DNA from: an uncultured Clostridia bacterium
Lineage (GTDB): Bacteria; Bacillota; Clostridia; UBA1381
NCBI GenBank assembly: GCA_905236685.1
Contig: CAJOPD010000110.1
Location: forward strand, 1 to 21,733
Length of the DNA stretch: 21,733 bases
Reading direction: 5' to 3'
In this document: positions 15,300 to 21,733 of the stretch, piece after piece
Position numbering within the stretch: position 1 is the first letter of the stretch
How the letters are laid out: each line of letters begins with the position of its first letter
Made by a program: the position numbers and the translations under genes
Notes under the pieces: model-generated
The model's input: the letters and a program-made list of their open reading frames with translations, nothing else
Told to the model about the DNA's origin: nothing
Database searches by the model: none

Positions 15300-16494
15300 A
15301 GTCTATTCCCAAATCGTTATTTATAATATTTGCCTTTTTTATACTGTTTTTGCCGTAGGTTTTGCGGATTTTATCAATTGCACGCTCCAAGTTTTCCTCT
15401 TTCTGCTCCTCCGCGTCTTCAAAAAGGCTCATCTGTCCGCCTACGCTGCCGCTTACAAAGCCGCTACCCGTTACCGTTATCATTCGTATCGGCTTTTTCA
15501 TACTCCAATTTGAAGTTATCAGTTCCTCCGCCGTTTCAAATATTTCCTTTGCAAGATATGTGGGTTTATCTATATGCTTTTGCCGTGAAATTGTTTTGAA
15601 ATTCGTATCCTTTATATGCACCGTTACAACTGTACATTTTAAGCCCTTTTCCCGCATTTTGACCGCAATATACTCGCAAAGCACCGAAAGACCTTTCCTT
15701 ATATCTTCTATTCCCACAAGGTTTCGTGAAAAGGTCAGCCCCTTTCCGATCGACTTTATCTCGCGCTCATAACCGATTTTTGCAACAGGGGATTTGTCCT
15801 CGCCTCTTGCATACTCCAAAAGGACAAGCCCTGTTTTGCCGAGCAGTTTTTCTGTAAATGCGTCATCTGACGCGGCTAAATCCCCCACCGTTCGTATATT
15901 GGCTTTATACAGCTTTTCGCCTGCTCTTTTTCCTATAAAAATCATCGAGGAAACGGGCAAAGGATATATTATTTCCTTATAGTTCTCTCGTGAAATTACG
16001 GTTGTCGCATCGGGTTTTTTGTAATCGCTCCCCATTTTTGCAAAAATTTTGTTGAAGGAAACGCCGACAGATACGGTAATCCCTATTTCTTTTTTTATGC
16101 GGCTGCGGATAGTATCGGCAATTTGTTTCCCGTCTCCGAAAAGCTTTGTGCTCCCCGTCACATCAAGCCAGCTTTCATCGATACTGAACCGTTCAACAAG
16201 GTCGGTGAAATCTGCGTAAATTTTGTTTATTCTCTCGGAATACTCCTCATAGAGTTTATGCCGCGGCGGTACGATGACTAAATCGGGGCATTTTTTTAGA
16301 GCTTGCCAGATAGGCTCTGCCGTTTTTACGCCATAGCGCTTTGCGATTTCATTTTTTGCAAGGATTATCCCCCGACGCCTTTCAGGGTCGCCTGCAACTG
16401 CAAGCGGAACTTCCCACAAAAGCGGATTTTCGGCACACTCTACCGAGGCAAAAAAGTTGTTGCAGTCGCTATGCAGGATTATTCTGTCCTTCAT
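15298..16494 (-). CDS. dinB: DNA polymerase IV (Y-family)
   Basis: Translesion polymerase of 398 residues. The palm carboxylates are D10 in HSDCNNFFASVE and D106/E107 in ERFSIDESWLD, with the aromatic steric-gate position in NNFF. Fingers, thumb with helix-hairpin-helix (GKRAGEKLYKANIRTVGDL) and little-finger domains follow. A beta-clamp binding motif QMSLF is at 354-358, followed by a conserved C-terminal tail with IRKTYGKNSI. The open frame continues 21 codons upstream, but GAGAAGGG is well placed for the ATG at 16494, whose ATGA overlaps the stop of the upstream DUF1294 gene, so translation is coupled. No LexA box of the Bacillus type is evident at the shared promoter. Confidence 0.95.
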   Translation of the reverse strand: MKDRIILHSDCNNFFASVECAENPLLWEVPLAVAGDPERRRGIILAKNEIAKRYGVKTAEPIWQALKKCPDLVIVPPRHKLYEEYSERINKIYADFTDLVERFSIDESWLDVTGSTKLFGDGKQIADTIRSRIKKEIGITVSVGVSFNKIFAKMGSDYKKPDATTVISRENYKEIIYPLPVSSMIFIGKRAGEKLYKANIRTVGDLAASDDAFTEKLLGKTGLVLLEYARGEDKSPVAKIGYEREIKSIGKGLTFSRNLVGIEDIRKGLSVLCEYIAVKMREKGLKCTVVTVHIKDTNFKTISRQKHIDKPTYLAKEIFETAEELITSNWSMKKPIRMITVTGSGFVSGSVGGQMSLFEDAEEQKEENLERAIDKIRKTYGKNSIKKANIINNDLGID

Positions 16495-16754
16495 AACTGC
16501 GCCCTTCTCAAAAGATATATAACAGCAATATTTAAAAGCATTGCAAGCGGCACGCAAATTACAAATTTCAAATGCCGTGTCTTATGCCTTAAAATCTGCA
16601 TTCCCAAAAAAGCGCCAAAACCGCCCATACAAAACGCCATTGACAGCAGATTTCTTTCGCTGATACGCCTTTTTCCGTTAATTGCGTTATATTTATCAAG
16701 TCCGTATGTTGCAAAAACTATCAAGTTCCATATAAGAAGAATAATCTTTTCCAT
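16491..16754 (-). CDS. Small DUF1294-family membrane protein
   Basis: Protein of 87 residues with an N-terminal hydrophobic helix (about 4-18) and a C-terminal one (about 63-82). Between them is the diagnostic DUF1294 core: YGLDKYNAINGKRRISE (17-33), a glycine-rich turn GGFGAFLGMQ and the RHKTRH box (56-61). The family has no established function. Many members are short membrane proteins; some carry an added cold-shock domain, absent here. AAGGCGG precedes the ATG by about 10 bp. It is the first gene of a two-gene unit with dinB, the stop and start overlapping as ATGA, which ties its expression to the polymerase. Confidence 0.88.
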   Translation of the reverse strand: MEKIILLIWNLIVFATYGLDKYNAINGKRRISERNLLSMAFCMGGFGAFLGMQILRHKTRHLKFVICVPLAMLLNIAVIYLLRRAQL

Positions 16755-16783
16755 AACAAAACCGCCTTGCCTTTATTAAGTAA

Positions 16784-16812
16784 ATTATAATAAGTCTTTA
16801 CATCATTGTCAA
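16784..16812 (-). promoter_or_regulatory. Consensus sigma-A promoter of the DUF1294-dinB unit
   Basis: On the minus strand a perfect TTGACA (16812-16807) and a perfect TATAAT (16789-16784) are 17 bp apart, 30 bp before the DUF1294 start. This is stronger than expected for a rarely used polymerase gene. Confidence 0.88.
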
Positions 16813-16849
16813 CTATTGTTAATTTTTTGTTAAAAGGTGCGACCCCTTA

Positions 16850-16878
16850 TTGCATACTTGAATATTATATGGTATAAT
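16850..16878 (+). promoter_or_regulatory. Promoter of the zinc-ribbon protein gene
   Basis: TTGCAT (16850-16855) and TATAAT (16873-16878) are 17 bp apart, with an extended -10 (TGG immediately before TATAAT). It diverges from the DUF1294-dinB promoter. Confidence 0.78.
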
Positions 16879-16908
16879 GAAAAAAAGATGTGAAGGAGTA
16901 GTGATTTT

Positions 16909-17355
16909 ATGAGTACATTGTGGGACGATTTAAAAGGCAAATTTTCACAGGCGAAGGAAGAAGCAGGAAAAATCGCAAAAATTGCAATTGACAAAACAAC
17001 AAACGCTGTGGATATTACTAAGTTGAACATCGCCAAGGGCGAGGCAGAATCAAAAATCGGCAAGCTATACGCCAAAATCGGCGAAACCATTTACGAGCAG
17101 TATAAAAACGGTGAAGAATTTGACGGTGTTATCGGTGAAAGCCTGATTGAGATTGACAAGTTCAAAGAGGAGGCAGATGAATTAAAAGCGCAAATTGCCG
17201 CTCTTAAAAGTACCGCTCCCTGCCCAAACTGCGGTCAGCAAAATGACAAGTCAAGCGAATATTGCTCAAAATGCGGTGCAAAGCTTGCGGAAAATGACGA
17301 ACCCGAAGAGGATACTGAGGAAGATGCAACAGTTGATGTTGCCGCTGAGGAATAA
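16909..17355 (+). CDS. Coiled-coil protein with zinc ribbon, unknown function
   Basis: Cytoplasmic-looking protein of 148 residues that I do not recognise as a characterised family. It has a charged, helical N-terminal region (about 1-100) with regular Lys/Glu/Ala-rich heptads. A four-cysteine zinc ribbon follows at C105, C108, C119 and C122 (CPNCG and YCSKCGAKL), then a strongly acidic tail (about 128-148). The layout resembles many Firmicute zinc-ribbon proteins annotated as hypothetical. GAAGGAG at about 16892-16898 is a good ribosome binding site. It is monocistronic, with its own extended -10 promoter and a strong terminator shared with glmM. There is no signal peptide or membrane helix. 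The ribbon may be structural. Confidence 0.85.
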   Translation: MSTLWDDLKGKFSQAKEEAGKIAKIAIDKTTNAVDITKLNIAKGEAESKIGKLYAKIGETIYEQYKNGEEFDGVIGESLIEIDKFKEEADELKAQIAALKSTAPCPNCGQQNDKSSEYCSKCGAKLAENDEPEEDTEEDATVDVAAEE

Positions 17356-17365
17356 CATAATATTT

Positions 17366-17396
17366 AAAACGGACTGTCTTTGACAGTCCGTTTTTT
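17366..17396. terminator. Bidirectional terminator between the zinc-ribbon gene and glmM
   Basis: Perfect 13-bp stem: AAAACGGACTGTC (17366-17378) pairs with GACAGTCCGTTTT (17382-17394) around a TTT loop, with T-runs suited to both directions. It ends 3 bp before the minus-strand glmM stop. Confidence 0.93.
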
Positions 17397-17398
17397 GT

Positions 17399-18748
17399 TT
17401 ATCCAAGTCTTGCCTCAATAATAGATGCAAGATATTTTGCCTTTTGCTTTATGATGTCCATATTTTTGCCTTCAATCATAACTCGCACGCAAGGCTCTGT
17501 TCCCGATGCGCGAACAAGAACTCTTCCGTTTCCGTCGAATTCCTTTTCGAGATTTTCGATTTCCGCCAAAATTACGCTGTCCTTATCGTAATTATACTTC
17601 TTTTTATTGGAAACCTTGGCGTTTATTATGCACTGCGGCATAGTTTCATAAATCTTGGCAAGTTCGGAAAGCTTTTTGCCCGACAGCTTTAATATTTTTA
17701 AAAGATTTAGCGCAGACACAAGTCCGTCGCCCGTTGTATTATAGTTCAGGAATATTATATGTCCCGAGGCTTCGCCGCCGAGATTATACCCGCTCTTCAA
17801 CATTTCTTCAAGAACATATCTGTCACCGACCGTTGTCCGTACCGTTTTTATGCCAAGTTCTTCCGCCTTTAACACAAGACCGAGATTGGACATAACCGTT
17901 ATAACCAGTGTATCCTTTACCAAAAGTCCCTGCTCTTTTAAAAATTTGGCACAGATAAGCATAACCTTGTCGCCGTCTAAAACATTACCCTCCTCATCGG
18001 TGACCATAAGTCTGTCGGCATCGCCGTCAAATGCAAGACCTATATCAACCCCTACATTTTTGACATAGTTTGAAAGGTCCTTAATATGCGTCGAGCCGCA
18101 GTTTAAATTTATATTAGTTCCGTTCGGGTGATTATGTATAACAAAAGGCTCTGCACCGAGTGCCGCTAGCACCTTTGGCGCGGTTTTTGAGCTTGCGCCG
18201 TTTGCGCAGTCAACAGCGATACGCATACCGTTTAAGTCACAGTCAATAACGCTTTTTGCAAATTCACAGTAATCTGCAATTGCCGTTTCGCATTTTTGAA
18301 CCGTTCCCACCGCATCGCCTGTTGGGAGGTCAATTTCCTCCGCGTCATCAAGGATTATGGCTTCAATTCTGTTCTCAATCTCATCACTAAGCTTATATCC
18401 GTTTGAATTAAAGATTTTAATTCCGTTATACTCCGCCGAATTATGCGAAGCGGAAATCATAATGCCCGCCTCTGCCTCATATTTGCGCGTCAAAAACGCA
18501 ACCGCAGGCGTTGGGATAATCCCAAGCGTAACAACCTGGGCGCCGACAGAACAAAGTCCTGCCGTCAAAGCCGCCTCCAACATATCACAGGATATTCTCG
18601 TATCCTTTCCTATCAAAACCTTTGGTTTTCTGTGCGATTCCTCCGTTAAAACGAATGCCGCCGCACGCCCTATTTTAAACGCCAGCTCACAGGTCAGTTC
18701 CTGATTTGCAACTCCGCGTGCGCCGTCTGTACCAAAAAGTCTTCCCAT
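17399..18748 (-). CDS. glmM: Phosphoglucosamine mutase
   Basis: Converts glucosamine-6-phosphate to glucosamine-1-phosphate for UDP-GlcNAc and peptidoglycan. The 449 residues begin with the signature MGRLFGTDGARG. They carry the phosphoserine loop ISASHNSAEYNG (S101), the Mg2+ loop FDGDADR, the sugar-binding GGEASGH and the C-terminal phosphate loop RASGTEP. The length is typical of GlmM. AGGAGG lies 7-8 bp before the ATG. It is the second gene after glmS, 14 bp downstream with no terminator between, so both probably share the ribozyme-bearing transcript. In Bacillus the order is the reverse (glmM before glmS), so the ribozyme there does not precede glmM. Confidence 0.97.
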   Translation of the reverse strand: MGRLFGTDGARGVANQELTCELAFKIGRAAAFVLTEESHRKPKVLIGKDTRISCDMLEAALTAGLCSVGAQVVTLGIIPTPAVAFLTRKYEAEAGIMISASHNSAEYNGIKIFNSNGYKLSDEIENRIEAIILDDAEEIDLPTGDAVGTVQKCETAIADYCEFAKSVIDCDLNGMRIAVDCANGASSKTAPKVLAALGAEPFVIHNHPNGTNINLNCGSTHIKDLSNYVKNVGVDIGLAFDGDADRLMVTDEEGNVLDGDKVMLICAKFLKEQGLLVKDTLVITVMSNLGLVLKAEELGIKTVRTTVGDRYVLEEMLKSGYNLGGEASGHIIFLNYNTTGDGLVSALNLLKILKLSGKKLSELAKIYETMPQCIINAKVSNKKKYNYDKDSVILAEIENLEKEFDGNGRVLVRASGTEPCVRVMIEGKNMDIIKQKAKYLASIIEARLG

Positions 18749-18762
18749 ACTGCTTCCTCCTA

Positions 18763-20571
18763 TTATTCAACCGTAACCGATTTTGCGAGATTTCTCGGCT
18801 TATCTACATCAAAGCCCTTTTCCGTGCACACATAATACGCCAGCATTTGAAGCGGTATTATCGCGGGAAGCGGTGCTAAAATCGGGTCTATCTGCGGCAG
18901 TTCCACAACATCGCCATATGCCGCAATATCCGACATACACGAGGTAAATCCGATTGTTTTAGCCCCTCTTGCCAAAACCTCTTTGACATTACTGCTTAAT
19001 TTATTACTGATATCTGGGTTTGTGCATATCGAAATTACCACCGTTCCGTCATCAATCAGCGCAATCGGTCCGTGCTTTAATTCACCGCTTGCGTAAGCGT
19101 CAGAGTGAATATATGATATTTCCTTTAATTTAAGCGACGCCTCCATTGCAACAATGTAATCAAGACCGCGTCCCAAAAAGTATATATCGCTCTCCTTTGC
19201 AACAGTCTTAGCTATCTCTTTAATCTTAGGCTCAGTTTCCAAAATCTTTTGAGAAACCTCGTCCATCTTCAAAAGCTGGTCCTTTAAATCATCTAAGATA
19301 TGCTCGGGCACAGATTTTCTCTTTTCCGCAAAGTATATTGCAAACAGATAAAAAGCCACAAGCTGAGTTGTATATGCCTTAGTTGACGCAACCGCAATTT
19401 CGGGTCCTGCATATGTATAGAACACATAATCTGCCTCTCTCGCAACAGATGAGCCGACAACATTGGTTATTGCATAAACCTTATTCCCAAGCTTTTTCGC
19501 CATTCTCAAAACCGCAAGCGTATCGGCTGTCTCGCCCGACTGGCTTACCACCAAAACGGCTGTATCTTTATCCATTAAAGGCTCGCCGTAACGGAATTCT
19601 GACGCAAGGCACACTTCACAGGGTATTTTTGCCAGAGTTTCAATCGCTTTTTTGCCCACAAGTCCTGCGTGATACGCCGTTCCGCACGCAACTATATAAA
19701 GCTTCTTTATGTCATCGGAAAACTCAATGTTATCCAAAACAACATTTAAATCCTTGTCAAGCCTTCCGCGCAAAGTATTTCTTATCGCCTGCGGCTGTTC
19801 ATAGATTTCCTTCAACATAAAGTGGTCATAGCCTTCCTTTTGCGATGCCTGCGCGGAAAACTGCACTCTGTAAATCTCTTTATTTATAGGATTTTCATCA
19901 ATATCGCATATGGTTACGCTATCCTTTTTAAGCGTAACCAATTCGCCGTCATTCAAAAGATACACATCACGGGTTTCGGACAAAATCGCAGGAATATCCG
20001 ATGCAATAAAGTTACCGTCATCGCAAAGCCCCACTATCAGCGGGCTATCCTTCCTTACCGCAATAATTCTGTCAGGCTCAAAAGCGGAAATAACGCCTAT
20101 TGCATAACTTCCGTCAAGCTTTTTTGCCGCTTTTCTTACCGCTGTCAAAAGGTCGCCGTCATAATAGTAATCTATCAAATTCGGGATAACCTCGGTATCC
20201 GTTTCCGATATGAAGTTATATCCCTTTTCTATCAGGAATTTTTTGAGCGCCTCGTGATTTTCGATAATTCCGTTATGTACTACCGCAATAGTTCCGTCCT
20301 GATTTGTATGCGGATGCGAATTTTTTGCGGAAGGTACCCCGTGTGTTGCCCATCTTGTATGCCCGATACCGATATTTCCTTTTACTGCATTGTTTTCAAG
20401 AATTTCCCTAAGCCCTAAAAGCCTTCCCTTTTCCTTTCTTACCGATATACTGCCGTTTTCCAAAACAGCAATACCTGCCGAATCATATCCTCTGTATTCC
20501 AGGCTCTCCAATCCGGAAAGAAGCAATTCAACACAATCTCTTGTACCTATGTAGCCTACTATTCCACACAT
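18763..20571 (-). CDS. glmS: Glutamine-fructose-6-phosphate aminotransferase (isomerizing)
   Basis: Makes glucosamine-6-phosphate from fructose-6-phosphate and glutamine, the entry step to amino-sugar synthesis. The 602 residues begin MCGIVGYIG with the catalytic N-terminal cysteine (C2 after Met removal). The class II glutaminase domain (about 1-220) includes HTRWATHG. Two SIS domains follow, with ACGTAYHAG, SQSGETADT and ELKHGPIALID. The conserved C-terminal tail PRNLAKSVTVE (592-602) closes the active site. AAGGAG sits 9 bp before the ATG. A glmS ribozyme and promoter occupy the upstream region, so glucosamine-6-phosphate should down-regulate this gene by mRNA cleavage. Confidence 0.98.
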   Translation of the reverse strand: MCGIVGYIGTRDCVELLLSGLESLEYRGYDSAGIAVLENGSISVRKEKGRLLGLREILENNAVKGNIGIGHTRWATHGVPSAKNSHPHTNQDGTIAVVHNGIIENHEALKKFLIEKGYNFISETDTEVIPNLIDYYYDGDLLTAVRKAAKKLDGSYAIGVISAFEPDRIIAVRKDSPLIVGLCDDGNFIASDIPAILSETRDVYLLNDGELVTLKKDSVTICDIDENPINKEIYRVQFSAQASQKEGYDHFMLKEIYEQPQAIRNTLRGRLDKDLNVVLDNIEFSDDIKKLYIVACGTAYHAGLVGKKAIETLAKIPCEVCLASEFRYGEPLMDKDTAVLVVSQSGETADTLAVLRMAKKLGNKVYAITNVVGSSVAREADYVFYTYAGPEIAVASTKAYTTQLVAFYLFAIYFAEKRKSVPEHILDDLKDQLLKMDEVSQKILETEPKIKEIAKTVAKESDIYFLGRGLDYIVAMEASLKLKEISYIHSDAYASGELKHGPIALIDDGTVVISICTNPDISNKLSSNVKEVLARGAKTIGFTSCMSDIAAYGDVVELPQIDPILAPLPAIIPLQMLAYYVCTEKGFDVDKPRNLAKSVTVE

Positions 20572-20603
20572 AAAATGTACTCCTTAATCATTTAGTATAT
20601 ACT

Positions 20604-20733
20604 GTATAGGTTTTTGTTTTCGGATTGCTCCGATATTTGTACCTATACTCACGACATATCTGCCGCAGGGCATCCGCCGAAAACTCGATACTCCCTGTCC
20701 TCGTCAGCCTATGTCGCATTAGGCTCCGGCGCT
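20604..20733 (-). ncRNA. glmS ribozyme: glmS self-cleaving ribozyme/riboswitch
   Basis: Read on the minus strand, the conserved core is complete. AGCGCC marks the cleavage site (between A at 20733 and G at 20732). P1 is AGCCU/AGGCU, followed by UGACGAGG. P2 is CAGGG/CCCUG enclosing AGUAUCGAG and UCGGCGGAUG. P3 is CGGCA/UGUCG. P4 is GUAUAGGU (20648-20641) with ACCUAUAC (20611-20604), containing the inner hairpin CGGA-GCAA-UCCG and the flanking ACAAA and AACAAA as in Bacillus. In the known family, glucosamine-6-phosphate acts as a coenzyme for cleavage and the downstream piece is then degraded. The glmS start lies 32 bp beyond P4. Confidence 0.96.
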
Positions 20734-20785
20734 TGTCTTTTCTATTTATAGGTCCGACTTTTTGAATTTTGCGACATACCTATAC
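20734..20785 (-). promoter_or_regulatory. glmS 5' leader with elements complementary to the ribozyme
   Basis: This is the predicted 5' fragment of the glmS mRNA, about 52 nt released by ribozyme cleavage. Its first 15 nt, GUAUAGGUAUGUCGC (20785-20771), hold GUAUAGGU, complementary to the P4 3' arm, and UAUGUCGC, complementary to GCGACAUA in the P1 loop (20717-20710). It can also fold on itself: UAUAGGU with ACCUAUA (20753-20747). Function is inferred only. Confidence 0.5.
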
Positions 20786-20791
20786 AAAATT

Positions 20792-20820
20792 ATTATATAT
20801 TATATATTCTGTTTTGTCAA
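20792..20820 (-). promoter_or_regulatory. Sigma-A promoter of glmS-glmM
   Basis: On the minus strand TTGACA (20820-20815) and TATAAT (20797-20792) are 17 bp apart. This predicts a transcript beginning at about 20785. A second TATAAT lies only 10 bp from the -35 and was not chosen. Confidence 0.85.
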
Positions 20821-20921
20821 TATTTCTTATATTATTGCATAAACAATCCGCAAAAAAATTCACTTTTACATACATTTTGCATAAAAATTAGAATTTGTGT
20901 ATATTTTTTCACTAAATACTT

Positions 20922-20948
20922 GACTTTTTGGGATTTTTATGTTAAAAT
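20922..20948 (+). promoter_or_regulatory. Predicted argG promoter
   Basis: TTGACT (20922-20927) and TAAAAT (20943-20948) are 15 bp apart. The -10 is of the extended type (TG at 20940-20941), which can compensate for short spacing. The start point would fall at about 20955, inside the ARG box. Confidence 0.55.
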
Positions 20949-20949
20949 T

Positions 20950-20967
20950 TATGCATAATTATTCATA
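20950..20967 (+). promoter_or_regulatory. Probable ARG box (ArgR/AhrC operator)
   Basis: TATGCATAATTATTCATA matches the 18-bp ARG consensus WNTGAATWWWWATTCANW at all but one position (C for A in the left arm) and is nearly palindromic. It overlaps the predicted transcription start, a position suited to arginine-dependent repression. A much weaker second copy may lie at 20876-20893. Confidence 0.6.
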
Positions 20968-20991
20968 ATTTTGTGAAAGGAATGTATATTT

Positions 20992-21733
20992 ATGAAAAAG
21001 GAAGATATTAAAAAGGTAGTTTTGGCATACTCGGGAGGGCTTGACACATCAATAATTATCCCCTGGCTGAAAGAAAATTACAACAATTGCGAGGTAATCG
21101 CCGTTTCGGGAAATGTCGGTCAGGCAGACGAGCTTGAAGGCTTGGAGGAAAAGGCTTTAAAAACAGGCGCTTCTAAACTTTATGTACTCGATTTGACCGA
21201 GGAATATGTCAATGATTTTATAATCCCTACTATGAAGGCGGGTGCTGTATATGAAGATTATCTCTTAGGAACATCGCACGCACGCCCGTGTATTGCAAAG
21301 GGGCTTGTTGATATTGCGATAAAGGAAAATGCCGATGCAATCTGCCACGGCTGTACGGGAAAGGGAAACGACCAGGTTCGTTTTGAGCTTGCAATCCGTC
21401 ATTTTGCGCCCGATATGCCCATAATTGCGCCTTGGCGCGAGTGGAATATAAAGTCCCGTGATGAAGAAATTGATTATGCTGAGGCGCACAACATTCCCCT
21501 TAAAATTAACCGTGAAACAAATTATTCCAAGGACAAAAACCTGTGGCATCTTTCACACGAAGGACTTGACCTTGAAGATACAGGCAACGAACCGGACTAT
21601 GACAAGTCGGGATTCCTTGAAATGGGCGTATCTCCGGTCGCGGCGCCCGACCAGCCGGATTATATAACCCTCGATTTTGAACAGGGTATTCCCGTCGCGC
21701 TGAACGGCGAAAAAATGAGCGCTAAAAATATAA
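20992..21733 (+). CDS. argG: Argininosuccinate synthase (N-terminal part, runs off the window)
   Basis: ATP-dependent ligation of citrulline and aspartate to argininosuccinate, the penultimate step of arginine synthesis. The 247 complete codons in the window are uninterrupted and represent roughly 60% of the usual 400 residues. The N-type ATP pyrophosphatase loop AYSGGLDTS (12-20) is present, as are GTSHARPCIAKGLV-like, CHGCTGKGNDQVRFE and the citrulline/aspartate-binding NLWHLSHEG segments. AAAGGAA at about 20976-20982 lies 9-10 bp before the ATG at 20992. It is divergent from glmS. Its C-terminus and any argH downstream are outside the window. Regulation by ArgR is suggested by the box upstream. 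Confidence 0.97.
   Translation, partial: MKKEDIKKVVLAYSGGLDTSIIIPWLKENYNNCEVIAVSGNVGQADELEGLEEKALKTGASKLYVLDLTEEYVNDFIIPTMKAGAVYEDYLLGTSHARPCIAKGLVDIAIKENADAICHGCTGKGNDQVRFELAIRHFAPDMPIIAPWREWNIKSRDEEIDYAEAHNIPLKINRETNYSKDKNLWHLSHEGLDLEDTGNEPDYDKSGFLEMGVSPVAAPDQPDYITLDFEQGIPVALNGEKMSAKNI

Noticed and set aside
16495..16557. 21-codon upstream extension of dinB into the DUF1294 gene
   Set aside because: The family begins at the HSDCNNFF segment, and GAGAAGGG plus the ATGA overlap support the start at 16494.
16834..16848. Imperfect inverted repeat AAGGTGCGACCCCTT between the divergent promoters
   Set aside because: The pairing needs a 2-base bulge and is too short to call an operator.
20876..20893. 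Second ARG box upstream of argG
   Set aside because: About 12 of 18 positions match the Bacillus consensus in AT-rich DNA, too weak for a feature of its own; mentioned only as a possibility.
1..21733. Mobile elements, CRISPR arrays, tRNA and rRNA genes
   Set aside because: I looked for transposase motifs, regularly spaced repeats and tRNA or rRNA signatures on both strands and saw none.

Overview
The window looks like chromosome from a low-to-moderate G+C, spore-forming member of the Clostridia (Firmicutes), probably an uncultured gut-type lineage. The grounds are strong AGGAGG-type ribosome binding sites, clear TTGACA/TATAAT promoters, a ctsR-mcsA-mcsB-clpC heat-shock operon with a CtsR operator, a glmS ribozyme, a CwlD-type spore cortex amidase and the tail of a SpoVB-like flippase. 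I could not search a database, so the taxon is inference.

Layout. 1-156 is the end of a SpoVB/MurJ-like membrane protein. 223-2255 (+) holds a CorC/CNNM-like membrane protein and cwlD. 2375-4631 (+) is a serC-serA serine biosynthesis operon with its own promoter and a terminator. 4707-5735 (+) is an AT-rich acyltransferase gene that looks imported, set between two terminators. 5784-7478 (-) is an alpha-phosphoglucomutase. 7613-11853 (-) is the ctsR-mcsA-mcsB-clpC operon. Divergent from it, 12018-15289 (+) is rlmD-yoaP-thiN-bioY (rRNA methylation, GNAT/YoaP protein, thiamine activation, biotin uptake). 15298-16754 (-) is a DUF1294 gene translationally coupled to dinB. 16909-17355 (+) is a small zinc-ribbon protein. 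17399-20571 (-) is a glmS-glmM operon behind a glmS ribozyme. From 20992 (+) runs the first 60% or so of argG, with a probable ARG box.

How the genes work together. GlmS and GlmM make glucosamine-1-phosphate for peptidoglycan, and the ribozyme senses glucosamine-6-phosphate, the metabolite between them. CtsR, McsA, McsB and ClpC form the arginine-phosphorylation protein quality-control circuit. SerC and SerA are two of the three serine pathway enzymes. Nearly every transcription unit ends in a recognisable hairpin terminator, several of them shared by convergent genes.

Most of the window is ordinary core genome. The observation I rate highest is in the glmS leader. The first 15 nt of the predicted transcript consist of two overlapping octamers, each perfectly complementary to a part of the downstream ribozyme (the P4 3' arm and the P1 loop). 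They also repeat motifs of the ribozyme's own P3-P4 region. This suggests a 5' element that could refold or gate the ribozyme. Other points worth a look are a CNNM domain lacking hallmark residues, an McsA lacking its first zinc finger, a hairpin covering the cwlD start, and a possible non-canonical start for rlmD. The only stretch over 300 bases without a gene is 20572-20991, which holds the glmS promoter, leader and ribozyme on the minus strand and the argG promoter and ARG box on the plus strand.
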